DNA of 64,000 bases, taken from the NCBI GenBank assembly GCA_032719365.1, contig CM064871.1, forward strand, positions 65,236,416 to 65,300,415, written 5' to 3'. A program made the position numbers and the translations under genes. Source of the stretch: Prinsepia uniflora. Its lineage: Eukaryota; Streptophyta; Magnoliopsida; Rosales; Rosaceae. Shown in pieces: positions 10,545-21,216 of this stretch; the stretch's first letter is position 1; each line of letters begins with the position of its first letter. The notes beneath the pieces are model-generated. The model was given only the letters and a program-made list of their open reading frames with translations, did no database searches and was not told the DNA's origin.

Positions 10545-13500
10545 TGTAACGACCCGTCCCGAATTCCGGGATTAGATTAGTCACTTATCTTGATTAGTGA
10601 GGTTGAACGGTGGTTAGTAGGGCGGAATCGGACAAATTGTGCAAAATGACCGTTTTGCCCCTGGTCGTGGGCAAAATGTTGACTTTTTGATCGGGCGGTC
10701 AAACGGACTTTGACCGATGACCGTGACGTAGTTCGGGACGTCACGAGTTCATAGACAGGTGGCACGTTCGATTCCGATATTCGTAGAGAAAGTTATGGTG
10801 TTCGGAAGTTGAGGGGCATTTTCGTAATTTGGCTTATTAGGGGCCAAATGTTGACTTTTTGATCGGGAGGTCCGATGGACGAGGGCCAAGGACCGTTACG
10901 TAGGTATCGTCGATACGAATCCAACGACAGGCGGCATGCCGAAATCGGAGATCCGACGACGACGTTATGGTCAAGGAAACGAACTAACGAACCGAGGCCG
11001 GGATTAAAATAATAATATAATAGTGAATAGTGACCGTTGACTATGCACATCCGGATGAGTGACAAGTGTCACCCATCCCCTGAATTCTGGTCCTTGTTTC
11101 CCTCCAAACACAATCATTCCTACACCATCATTCCTTCTCCATCTTTTTCCCCCATTTCCTTATTCTTTGTTTTTCTTACCCGTGGACGATTTCAAAACAG
11201 AGAGTGTGAGGGCTGGAGGATTTGGCTGCCTTCTCACGGCAGAATTGAGGGAATTGAGAGGCTAGGGAGACTGGATTCATTTCGGGAATCACTGGGACTG
11301 AGTGTGGGTGGTGAGACAGAAAATTCGAAAATTAGATTATGGGAGGGAAAATTCGAAATCAAATCCTAAGGCCGTGAGGATCGAATTGGAGGTTACATTC
11401 AGCCTTCTGGGAATGCCACGATCAGAAACGTCGAAAGAACGAAGGGAATTGGTGCCGTTTTGACTCTGAACGAGCTTGGTGACAGAGGAGGAATTTCGAA
11501 GCTGAGTCGTGGAATTGGAGGCTTCGTTGGATGAAATTGAGGTGGGGAAACTGCCTATCATGATCCCACGATGCTTCTGGGTTCGTCAATTGATAGGAAA
11601 CGGTCGTGGTTGACGAAACTCCATGCTTGAACAGTGACTGTGTTCGAGCTTGAGTTCATTGGGTTAGAGGTGAGATTGTACGAAATTAATCTTGTAGAAA
11701 TGATCCTTACACTCTCACGATACTCACTGTGTTAATTAATTTGAAAAACAGGGTCGAAATCTATGAACCCGAATCGGAGATCCGTCGAGGATCGATCGAG
11801 TGTCGTGAGGATTTAGACCACGATTCGAGAAATTGAACTTGCAGAACTTAATTAGAGTTGGATTGGAAGGAATCAGTTGAAAGAACGGATCGAATTGAGG
11901 TTAAATTGAATGAGATTGAATCGGGTCTGTTCGCGGGTTTTTCAACCCGTTTACCAGACAAACGGGCGAAGGGGATGGCTTTGCTGGTACTGTAGCTGAC
12001 GCGTGGCTTCCACGCGCAGCCGCTTGCGGCGGCGCGTGGGGGCGCGTGATTGGGAATCTTGAGGTGAGGTCAACATGACTTCTGTCCTATTTAATGTAAC
12101 GGACATTTTGGAATTGGTTTCGTGTCGATCGGACACCGTCTCGATATTGTTCGGGATGTCCGAAGGTTTTAAAATAAGTTTAAAAATAAGTAAAAATTCG
12201 GGAAAATTACGGGACTTTGATAGGATGTTAATGATGAGGTTAGTGACCCTCTAATGTGTTTTGGACAGGATTGGGAGTCCCGGTGATAGTGGTGTGGCCC
12301 GGGAGGGCCGGTGGCACGCGTATCGAGGCACACGGTTAAAACGGTCTGTGAGTGGACTTTGGTTTTATAAATTCTATGCATGCTTAAATGTTTTACATGG
12401 ATTATGATTGTGATTGTATGATGTTGGTTTGGTTGTTGGTAAATTGTACGGTTTCACGTATTTCGAGGCGATTTACGTGCTTGCACGTAAATCGAGGTTT
12501 TCCGGTTTTACATGGATTTACCATATTTATGACTTGGATACAATGTGATGAAATGGTTTTGAAATTGGAAATATAAACTCGGGCTTGAGGCCCAATTATG
12601 TTGGAAATTTCGGACTTGGAGTCCATTTGAATATCGGGCCGGGGCCCAGTTGGTTAATGAAATCGGGCCAGGGGCCCAGTTGGTATGAAATCGGGCTGAG
12701 ACCCATTTGAGTTATGTTATCGGGCCAGGGGCCCAGTTGATTTACGAATTCGGGCCGTGGGCCCAGTGGGTTTATAAGTCGGGCTGCGGGCCTAGTTGGT
12801 TTACAAATCGGGCCGTGGGCCCAGTGGTTCATAAAATCGGGCATGAGGCCCAGTTGGATAATAAATGTGATTTCGGGTCAGGGACCCTATATTTTATAAT
12901 GGTGATTTTGGGTCAAGGACCCTAAATGGAATTATGTGGTTTTATGGAAATTTCGGGCAGGGCCCAATGGTAATAATGTGATAAAAGGATTAAATAAAAC
13001 TGTTTTCCATATACCATCTGGCTACAAGGATATATGATGGTCTCCTCCAGATGTCTGGGACACTGGGGAAGTCACGGTGCATTGCCTGTGAGGGGTCATT
13101 ATACGGAGCAGCCGGACCGTATGATGACTCAGGAGCAGGATTGCTATGATTGACGTCAGGGACGTCAGACATCAGGGATGTCAGATATATGGACCCGGAG
13201 AGACCCCGGGCAGCACGCGTAGCTTATGAAACCGTGAGATGTGACGTCAGGGACGTCTAGCGTCTGGGACGCTAAGCATCTGGGATGCTGGTGATGGTAA
13301 TGGTAAAATATGGATAAATGAATAAAATGGCTTATTGGTTGGATATGTGTTATGTGGTAAAAAATGGATTATTGGTTATGAAATGGTATGTCGGGTCAGG
13401 GACCCTAAATGGTTTTGGATTTATGGATTGATGTTCAATTATGGTCGTGGGTGGTGACCCACATGGTTTTAATATGTATGGTGGTGGTATTCCACGGTTT

Positions 13501-13884
13501 TGGGCTGAGTTCCCACACTTGGTTTTTGGTTAACGGTTTTCGGGCTAAGGCCCTAATGGCTCGGTTGAGCAAACGTTTTGGTTACTGGTTTTTGGTGGCA
13601 TGCATACGTTTTTATTGGAGGGCATAAATGTCTTATAAATGTATTTGGTAAACTTATTGGTTTTTGTCCACTCACAGCTTTTGGTTTTAATGCCCTTCAG
13701 GTTGATTACGAATGCGATTGCAGCAGGGACTGGGACATTGCACACCTCCTCCATCGATCCTTGCGCACTCTGGATGCCCTGTTTGGGCAGTGGCTCGTGG
13801 TAATCCCTTGTCTGACACCCCTTGTTGGACGGGAGCAGGGCACATTCCACGGTAATCCCGGGGGGATTGGGATGGGTCCTGTCA
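10545..13884 (+). mobile_element. Complete family A LTR unit (3340 bp), TSD TGTGA
   Basis: Starts TGTAACGACCCGTCCCG, ends GATGGGTCCTGTCA, and is flanked by TGTGA at 10540-10544 and 13885-13889. It is a good reference copy. It has the palindrome at 11053-11078, left arm CTGTGAGTGGAC at 12346-12357, mini-hairpin array at about 12580-12930, a second array near 13395-13560, RY motif near 13600, right arm GTCCACTCACAG at 13666-13677, and acceptor-like CCCTTCAG near 13700. There is no internal domain, so it is either a solo LTR or an LTR-only unit. Confidence 0.9.
12581..12930 (+). repeat. Array of short covarying inverted repeats
   Basis: About ten units of roughly 30-40 bp. Each has a short stem: GGGCttgaGGCCC (12581-12593), GGACttggaGTCC (12612-12624), then several GGGCC/GGCCC forms and GGGT/ACCC forms. 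Arm sequences differ between units but stay complementary. Equivalent arrays occur at about 6085-6345, 22860-22920, 23220-23350, 32290-32650 (-), 38300-39010 (-), 46590-47060 and 47460-47690. Confidence 0.75.
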
Positions 13885-13970
13885 TGTGAGGCATGCATAA
13901 ATTTTTTATATGGTTTTTATATATGATTCTATGATGATGATTTGGATGATTGTGATTTACATGGTTTCAC

Positions 13971-14171
13971 TGTCAGGACCCGACCCTCCTCGGTCAGGAC
14001 CCGACTCATCTAGCACCATATTGTCCGCTTTGGGCCTCGCCCTCACAGTTTTGGTTTCGGGAGCTCATGGTGCAACTTCCCAAGGGGTCACCCATCATGG
14101 AATTGCACCAGCCTCAACTCGCTTAATTTTGGGGTTCCAATCCCCCTTAAAGCCACTTGGGCTCCCAAAAG
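13971..14171 (-). mobile_element. Cassandra-type LTR fragment
   Basis: Matches the 3' part of the Cassandra LTRs at 43312 and 44075 (cgactcatctagcac, atattgtccgctttgggcc) and includes the 5S-like block reversed (caacttcccaaggggtcacc). It stops exactly where an inverted family A LTR end begins at 14172. This suggests the A copy inserted into this Cassandra LTR and the far side was later lost. Confidence 0.75.
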
Positions 14172-16733
14172 TGTCAGGGCCCACCCCGGTTTCACCCTGA
14201 AAACTGAGATAAATCCTGCTTCCGTCTAACACCTCGACACACATAAAAGTAAACTCACTCTAAACCACCACAGGACTCAGTCAAACGCAGGAGAAACTAT
14301 ACAAAACTTTCCAAAGTCAAAGGTTTACAGAGCATAGTTCTAAATACAAAAGGAAGAAAACCAATAAACTAGATACACGCACACGGAAAATTTAAAACAC
14401 TTCGGGATCCCTCTCGTGACTTCTATGCCTCAGACGCTGCCTCGATGCCGAAACCCCGCGCTAGCTCCACGACCTGGAGGGCAATTTAAAACAAGAAAAT
14501 TGTGAGTGGAGCAGAATAAAAGAAAAGTTTCCAAAACCATTTATAAGAAAACCGGGTTTGGCCCTCCGTTTTGAAACCACATGCATAACCTAGTTATTAA
14601 AACAGTTATAGTTCACATAAACCTCATCATAAAAACAGGAACACTATAAAAGACAGTTATAGAAATCATAACATAAGCATCATAAAACCGTTTCATAAAC
14701 CATGAATATCAAGTCATCATTATCCGATCAAACCTGCTGGATCTATCCGAGTCTTTAAACTCCCGAGTCTTTAAACTCAATCCAGGCCTCAATAATATCC
14801 GAGTCTTTAAACTCCCGAGTCTTTAAACTCAACAGGTCTACGGGGGAAATATCAATATATCCGAGTCGTTAAACTCCCGAGTCTTTAAACTATATCCGGG
14901 TCTTTAAACCTAATCCGGGACCGTCCCCCTTCAATCAATATCCGGGTCTTTAAACCCAATAACTAGATCCAGAAAATCCAATCCAAAACCGTTTGAAAAT
15001 CATTTCTCAATCCACATCCAAACTCGAATCCGAAATCACTGGTCTAATGCCTTTCTGGCATCCAAAACCGTCATTGCGAACCCAAATCCAGAATCCACTT
15101 TTCAACTTTTAAACCAAATTCCATTTCCGAAATCCGATTCTAAAACCGAAAATTCTTGATCATCGGAAATCATGTTCCAAAATCCAGTTAGAACCAGTGA
15201 AAACCAGTTATCACTTGAAAACCCCAAACCATGGCTTTATACTCAAAAATCGACATTTCTCGTAAACCGTGCTGAAAACCGAACTTCTCGAAAAACGTGC
15301 AATTATGTAATATCAACAAAAAATGTTTGATAAACATAAAATCATAATTAAAACCATAAAACAATTATAGAAAACCAGTTATGCATGCTCGAGTTTAGAG
15401 AAAGGGTCCACTCACAGTACCGAGCCCTCAATCGCGTCCCGAACGTCTCGTACGTTCCTCAACTTCCTCGGGAAGTCCCGATCCTGTCAACAACCACCAA
15501 AGTACGTAACTAACACATCTACGAAGGTCCACCTAATTTTCCCCAAAAATCCCCGGGTCCTAATGTAACGAACCGGAACCCTAAACTTTCGACCTCGCGG
15601 AACTAACTTTTAACGACGTCCGAACAACCCAAAACCAATCCCATTAGACTCGTCACAACACCTAGACTAAAAACCATGTTGACTGTTTTCCCAGCCGCCG
15701 CCGCACGCGCCCCCACGCGCCGCCCAAAGTGGCTGCGCGTGGCCCTCACGCGCCAGCTACAGTATCATCGTCTTCCTCGAGTCGACCCAGTCGAACCAGC
15801 CCCTGCAATTCGAACCGGCAAGGACGGTTCACTGCCGTACCTGCACCAAAACACCTCCTTTCTTCACCATCCTCTTTGTCCTATCCTAAGCTATCCATCC
15901 CTATACTCCAAACACCTCGACTCAACCTAAAACCTATCGACTCAAGCTCGAACAAAAACCCAAACTGTCCCCTGTTTTCTACTCCGTCCACCAGGGTCTT
16001 CCCCCGCCACGGCAACCACCATAGACGGTACCTAAGGACCTAAGAAGTCAAATAGGACCAACCAGAACCCTCGACTCGCACTTTAAACCCACGACTCAAC
16101 GTCTGAAGCAAAACGGAAAAACAAAGAACACAGGGTACTCTCCGTCGTTCTAGCCTCCGCCGTGCACTCCTCCGTCACAGCTACATAACCAGCAGCTACC
16201 TAGGGCCCTACTGAGTTCCCTAGACCTCACTGGACTCCTCGATTCAACCCCAAAAGCCACGACTTTCCAATTTGTAAATCACGGCAAAACAGAGCACTTA
16301 CACAGGGAGAAGGAATTACCTGCTGTCGACCGCCGCCGTGCTCACCGCCGCACTCCCTGAAGTCCACATAGTCGTCCTTGTTCCCTGTCGAGTCCAATTA
16401 CACCGCACACGGCCACACCACCACCACGATCACTCACTTCCTCCCTGTTTTGCCCCTGGTTTCCCGTGGCTCACCTCTCACACACACACACACACAGCCA
16501 GTAGACCTCCAAACCTCCTCACTAAGTCCCTCTCACTATCTGGTCACTATCACACACTCATAAAACTCACCAACCCTCACGATCACCTCTCAATTTCCTC
16601 TCAATTCCTCCCTCTGTTTTATGTTCTTCGAACACACACACACAGCACACACCTGCACGATTACCCCAAATAATTGGGACCGTGCACGAGCCTAGAACCA
16701 ACCAGAACCCCTACGCGTGTCACCATCCCCTCA
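14172..16733 (-). mobile_element. Truncated family A LTR, inverted
   Basis: Starts TGTCAGGGCCCACC (the 3' LTR end, reversed), then shows the right arm and RY motif, a GAGTCTTTAAACTC array at about 14750-14960, a second RY motif near 15382, and the left arm TCCACTCACAGTACC near 15410. It reaches the region of the 26-bp palindrome at about 16715-16733 and is cut there, joining plus-strand A sequence at 16734. Confidence 0.7.
14750..14960 (-). repeat. GAGTCTTTAAACTC array
   Basis: Repeated 14-mers GAGTCTTTAAACTC (inverted arms GAGT/ACTC) mixed with GGGTCTTTAAACCC (arms GGGT/ACCC). They occupy the same place in the LTR where other copies carry GGGC/GCCC stems. Sister arrays are at about 20024-20195 (+), 26912-27175 (-) and 40245-40465 (-). 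Confidence 0.8.
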
Positions 16734-16903
16734 GATGGGGACCGGCATGAACCCTTGAAAGGTTTTTATGGTTCATGACGACTTATAGGGGCCGAGCATG
16801 AACCCTTGAAAGGTTTTGAGAATGATTTCAGATGGTTTTTCGTATCAGAAGGGATCAGGAGCTTCCCTCGTTAATCCCGGGGGGATTGGGACGAGTCTTG
16901 ACA

Positions 16904-17898
16904 AGAGGGTTATTAATCCTGGAAATTAAAAGGGAAGGGCCTCGAAACCCAGGAAACTCGAATACCCACCATAACAATTTTTGAAATTGAACTTAGTTTT
17001 TAGACGTTAAATTCATTCAATTGAACTTAGAACTGTAATCTTTGGTCTTTGACGAGTAATACTGAGGTTTCAACGTATAAAATTGGGTACTGGAAGGCTT
17101 CGATTGAACACTTGGAACATTGGCCGAAATTCAAGTCCGGGTTATTGGCTTGGAGGTAAGAATTCATGTAATGGAGGTTATGACTCTTTAATTGGGATTG
17201 ATTGGGTGAATTTGGATGAACGAATTATGGTAATTGACGCAGAATTGACTGTACTTGGACTGGGTCGAACACAGAAACTGGCGTGGAAGGAAATGAACAG
17301 TGCCAGGCACGTGGGGGCACGTGGATGGTAGTTTCGAGGTACATTCAACAGGTGATTTGAGGCTTTTAATGTAACGAACGTTTTAGAACAGGTTTCATGT
17401 CGATCAGATACCATTTCGATATAGTTTCGAGGGTCCAATGTGTTTTGTTACGTTTTTAATACGTATTTTAATACCCAGAAAATTATGGGAATTTAATGTG
17501 ACATTAATTGAGGTATTAGTAACCCTTAGTGATGGTTTTTGACAGGATTCGTGATTCTTGGAATTACGGAAAAGCCTACGGCTCGGAATCGAGTAGCTTG
17601 GATGGTGTGTGAGTGGACGTTTATTTTATAATCTGTTATGCATGCATAGTTAAATTTTTTACATGATTGATTGCATAATTTGATTTCAAATTATTGCATA
17701 ACGATTTGATGTGATTACTTGTTGATTTTATGGATTATTTCATCGGTTTTCATGCACGATTTATGATGAACTGTGAAAACGATGTTTTGGGCTAGGCTCA
17801 GGTTTGAAAGTTGTGTTTTGACTTGAATTATGAGTCAAGGATGACTTTATGGAGTATTTAATGATTTTCGGATGTGTAATTCCTGGAGAAACCGGATG
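16904..17898 (+). mobile_element. Continuation of the older family A LTR
   Basis: Begins with the AGAGG duplication and continues the LTR interrupted at 9014. It shows the TTTTAATGTAACGAACG block near 17370, a GTGTGAGTGGACG arm near 17605 and an RY motif near 17638. It is interrupted again at 17899 by another A unit and resumes at 20743. Confidence 0.55.
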
Positions 17899-20742
17899 TG
17901 TAACGACCCGTCCTGAGAACCGGGATTAGGGAAGTGATTAGTAGCGGATTAGTGAGTCTACCTGGTGTTTAGTTGGTTACGTTAGGCCGTTAGTGTAGAA
18001 TGACGATTTTGCCCCTAGTTTGGGCAAAATGTTGACTTCGAGTTCGGGTGGTCAATTGGATATTGACCGATGACCGTGACGTAGTTCGGGACGTCACGAG
18101 TCCGTAGACAGGTGGCATGTCCGATTTGGTTAATCGGAGGGAAAGTTATGACGTTCGGAAGGTTAGGGGCGTTACCGTAATTTTGGCTAAATAGAGGAAA
18201 ATGTTGACTTTTTATTGAAATTTTGATATTCATGTAGACCGAGGACCGTTAGATAGGTCTCAATGTCCTAAGTACAACGACAGGCGGCACGCTGTCATCG
18301 GACGTCGGACGGTTTAGTTATGGGTCTGAGAAGTTGAAGGGTAAAATGGTAATTTTGACTCACAAGGGGTATTTTGGTCTTTTGGTGCCTTGGGATTCGT
18401 GCAACCAGATTGGGACAAGTGTACAGGGGGATTGGATATTTTGGAATTGGGCCATGCGATGGAGGACACGTGGAAATGGCCTAGAGGTTTCTAGGTGGTT
18501 ACAATGGACACGGGTATAACTTGGTCGATTTCAAACCGTACATTTTGGGTTTGAGAAACAGAAAACAGAGAGGTGTGGCGGTGAAGTTCTTGATCGATTC
18601 AGTGAGTGTGTGAGGTTTTTGTGATTTGTGAGAGTGACAAAGGGAAAAAGAGAAGCTGGTGACTGGAGTTGGGAGTAGAATCGCGCAAAAAACAACGTGG
18701 GTGTGAGGTTCGATTTCTCTGTGAAACAGAGGGTTGTCGCAGGAATTGGTGGTGGTTGTGTCGTGTGTTGGTCCAATCCAGGCTGAGAGGAAGCTAAGAC
18801 GGCTGAAGGAGACCCAGTGGACACCGTGGTGCACGGCGGTGCGAACGGCGGAGGACGAATTGACGGTAAGCCCAAATCCTCTGTTTTTCCCGTTTTACTT
18901 TATCCAAAAGTCGTGGCTTTTGGGACTGAGTCGAGTGATTTGGTGAGTGGTGTTAGACTCAGGTGGTTCCTAGGAGTCGTCTAAGGTGGTTACCGTGACG
19001 GGGGAGTGTCTGGGTGGCCGGGAACCGAAACAGGGGTTTGAACGGGTTACGATTTCGAGTTAGGGACGATGGGTTAGAAGCTGTGTCTAAGTGTTTGGAG
19101 TAGGGGAATAGGTTGCTTAGGACTAGACGAAGGTATTGGCGAAGAGAGGGAGGAAAACGGTGGAGGAATGGAAGAGAACCGGGTACGCCGGTTCTGACCG
19201 GTTCACCTATTGAAGACGACGATGAACAGTGCACTGATGCAGGCGCGTGAGGCCCACGCGCAGCTACTTCGGGTGGCGTGTGGGGACGCGTGCAGGGTTA
19301 TCTGGGGAAGTGTCCAACTAGGATTTGAGTCTAATTGTTGTAACGAATCTTTTGAGATAGGTTTCGGGTTAATCGGACGTCGACTCGAGTTAGTTCTGTG
19401 GGATCGAAGGTCTAGGGTCCCGTTTAAAGTATGTTTAGAAGTTTGGGAAAATTATGGGATTTGAGTAGGTCTTCTGTGAAGTAGTTAGTATCGAGGCGTA
19501 AGTACGCGCGTATCGAGGCGACGTCGAATGGTCTGTGAGTGGACTTTGCTTTCTAACTCTTGATGCATGCATATATGTTTTTATATGTTTTATATACTTG
19601 ATCCTATGATTTGATTTATGAATGTGATGGTTTACGGTTTTCACATTTTAAGAGGTTTTGATAAATATCGTGATTTGAACCTGGTTTAATGATTTGATTT
19701 TGGGTTTTGGAATCGGAATTCCGGGTGACGATTCGGGATTCGATTTGGGGCTTGAAATGGATTTCCGGGTTTGAGTTCGGAATGGTTATTCTGGATGCTA
19801 GCTTACGGAACGATGGTTGCGGACTCGGATCTGGAAAGGAAATGGAGATGAGTTCTGGATTTGGATTCGGAATGACGGTTCTAGATGCCAGAATGGCGTC
19901 AGACCAGTGGTTTCGGATTCGGGTTTGGATACGGATTTAGAAATTGATTTCACATGGTTTTGGATTGGATTTACTGGATTTGATTATTGGGTTTAAAGAC
20001 CAGGATATTGTGATTGACGGGCGACGTGCCAGGATTGGGTTTAAAGACCCGGATTGAGTTTAAAGACTCGGATATATTGATATTTTCCCCCGTAGGCCTG
20101 TTGAGTTTAAAGACTCGGAGTTTAAAGACTCGGATTATTGAGGCCTGGTTATTGAGCTTAAAGACTCGGGAGTTTAAAGACTCGGATAGATCCAGCAGGT
20201 TCGATGGATGGGAATGTGGCTTTAAATTTGTTTGGTATTCACTGAGACTTGATGGTGATGTTTTGGGCAGTGGCCCAGATGAAATGGTTTTCGTTGGCTA
20301 TAATGGTTTTGGTGGTTTTGGGCTGAGGCCCGGGAAAGAAAAGGTGTTTGGTTTTTCGTGTATGGTTTTGTGACATGAATTGGATATGCATGCATTAGTT
20401 TTTAAACGGAGGGTATAAACATATGTGTTTTCTGATAACTGTTTTTGAACTTGAACTTTATTTTTGTCCACTCACAGTCTTTTCGTGTTTTCGATACCCT
20501 CCAGGTTGTTACGGCGTGGGCTGTCGGTCGAGAGGGATGGAGACATCACACACACAATCCACAATAGACTCTGCGCACTCGGGGAAGTTCGAAAGTTATT
20601 GAGAAGGTCGGATCGGAACTCCCTTGTCCGACTTACGTGTCACACGGAGGTTAGACGTTTGTTTGGCCCTTGTGTCATGCGTAAGTTAGACGGGAGTGGG
20701 GTTTAGCTCTTAATCCCGGGGGATTAGGGATGGGCCCTGACA
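17899..20742 (+). mobile_element. Family A LTR unit (2844 bp)
   Basis: Starts TGTAACGACCCGTCCTG and ends GATGGGCCCTGACA. Left arm CTGTGAGTGGAC at 19533-19544, right arm GTCCACTCACAG at 20466-20477 (12 of 12 complementary), RY motifs near 19562 and 20386, GAGTTTAAAGACTC array at about 20024-20195. The tail contains ACTTACGTGTCACAC and GTGTCATGCGTAAGT inverted blocks, the subfamily signature shared with 26337, 37879 and 39685. The flanks (GGATG / ATGTT) do not match, so no target duplication is claimed. Confidence 0.8.
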
Positions 20743-21216
20743 ATGTTTCATGCCCGATAAGTCTAGATGAGTAATTCCCAGAAATCTTGGATGTGTAATT
20801 CCCAAGAAAGACCTCAGATGTGTACTTTCTTGAACTTTAAAGTGTTGAATTGTGTTTGAGAGTGATTTTGTACTGAGATGTTTTATGATGATTTTTGGAA
20901 ATGGATTTCTGGAAATGTGGGCCATGGACTTATTGTGGTCCCATGGTTTGTGATATGATGTGATTGAAATCTGGTTGTTCGTATGTTTTATTCTATGCAT
21001 GCAAGTTTTATAACTGGAGGGGAAAATGATTCGTTTTTAAATGTATTTTTCAAACGATATTATTTTTTTCCACTCACACATTTTCTATTTTTGATGAGCC
21101 TCCAAGTCGTGACACGCAGATCGAGGCTGATCGAGAGGTGGAGACATGAGTGGAAATCAGTGTGGTTATCCCTTGTCTAGCGAGTGCTGAGGGTAATTTT
21201 GATACTTCAGTTGACT
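20743..21216 (+). mobile_element. Continuation of the older family A LTR
   Basis: Carries repeated GATGTGTAATTCCC-like sequence also present just before 17899, an RY motif near 20996, a TCCACTCACAC arm near 21068 and a CCCTTGTCTAG tail. The host LTR is interrupted at 21216 by the 21217-24495 unit and finishes at 24560. Confidence 0.55.

Larger units (their letters stand above)
9020..16903 (+). mobile_element. Family A LTR unit, TSD AGAGG, with nested insertions
   Basis: Begins TGTAACGACCCGCCCCG and ends GACGAGTCTTGACA. AGAGG is present exactly on both sides (9015-9019 and 16904-16908), which fixes both ends. It was disrupted first by the complete unit 10545-13884 and also by a rearranged segment of about 13971-16733 made of a Cassandra piece and an inverted A fragment. 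A stretch of the central domain is missing around that segment. Without nested DNA only about 1.8 kb of this unit remains. Confidence 0.85.

Noticed and set aside
14750..14960. CRISPR-like array
   Set aside because: The 14-bp repeats are irregularly spaced, inside a plant LTR, and show subfamily stem variants rather than identical repeats with unique spacers.
17899..20742. Target duplication around this unit
   Set aside because: Flanks GGATG and ATGTT do not match at five bases, so none is claimed.
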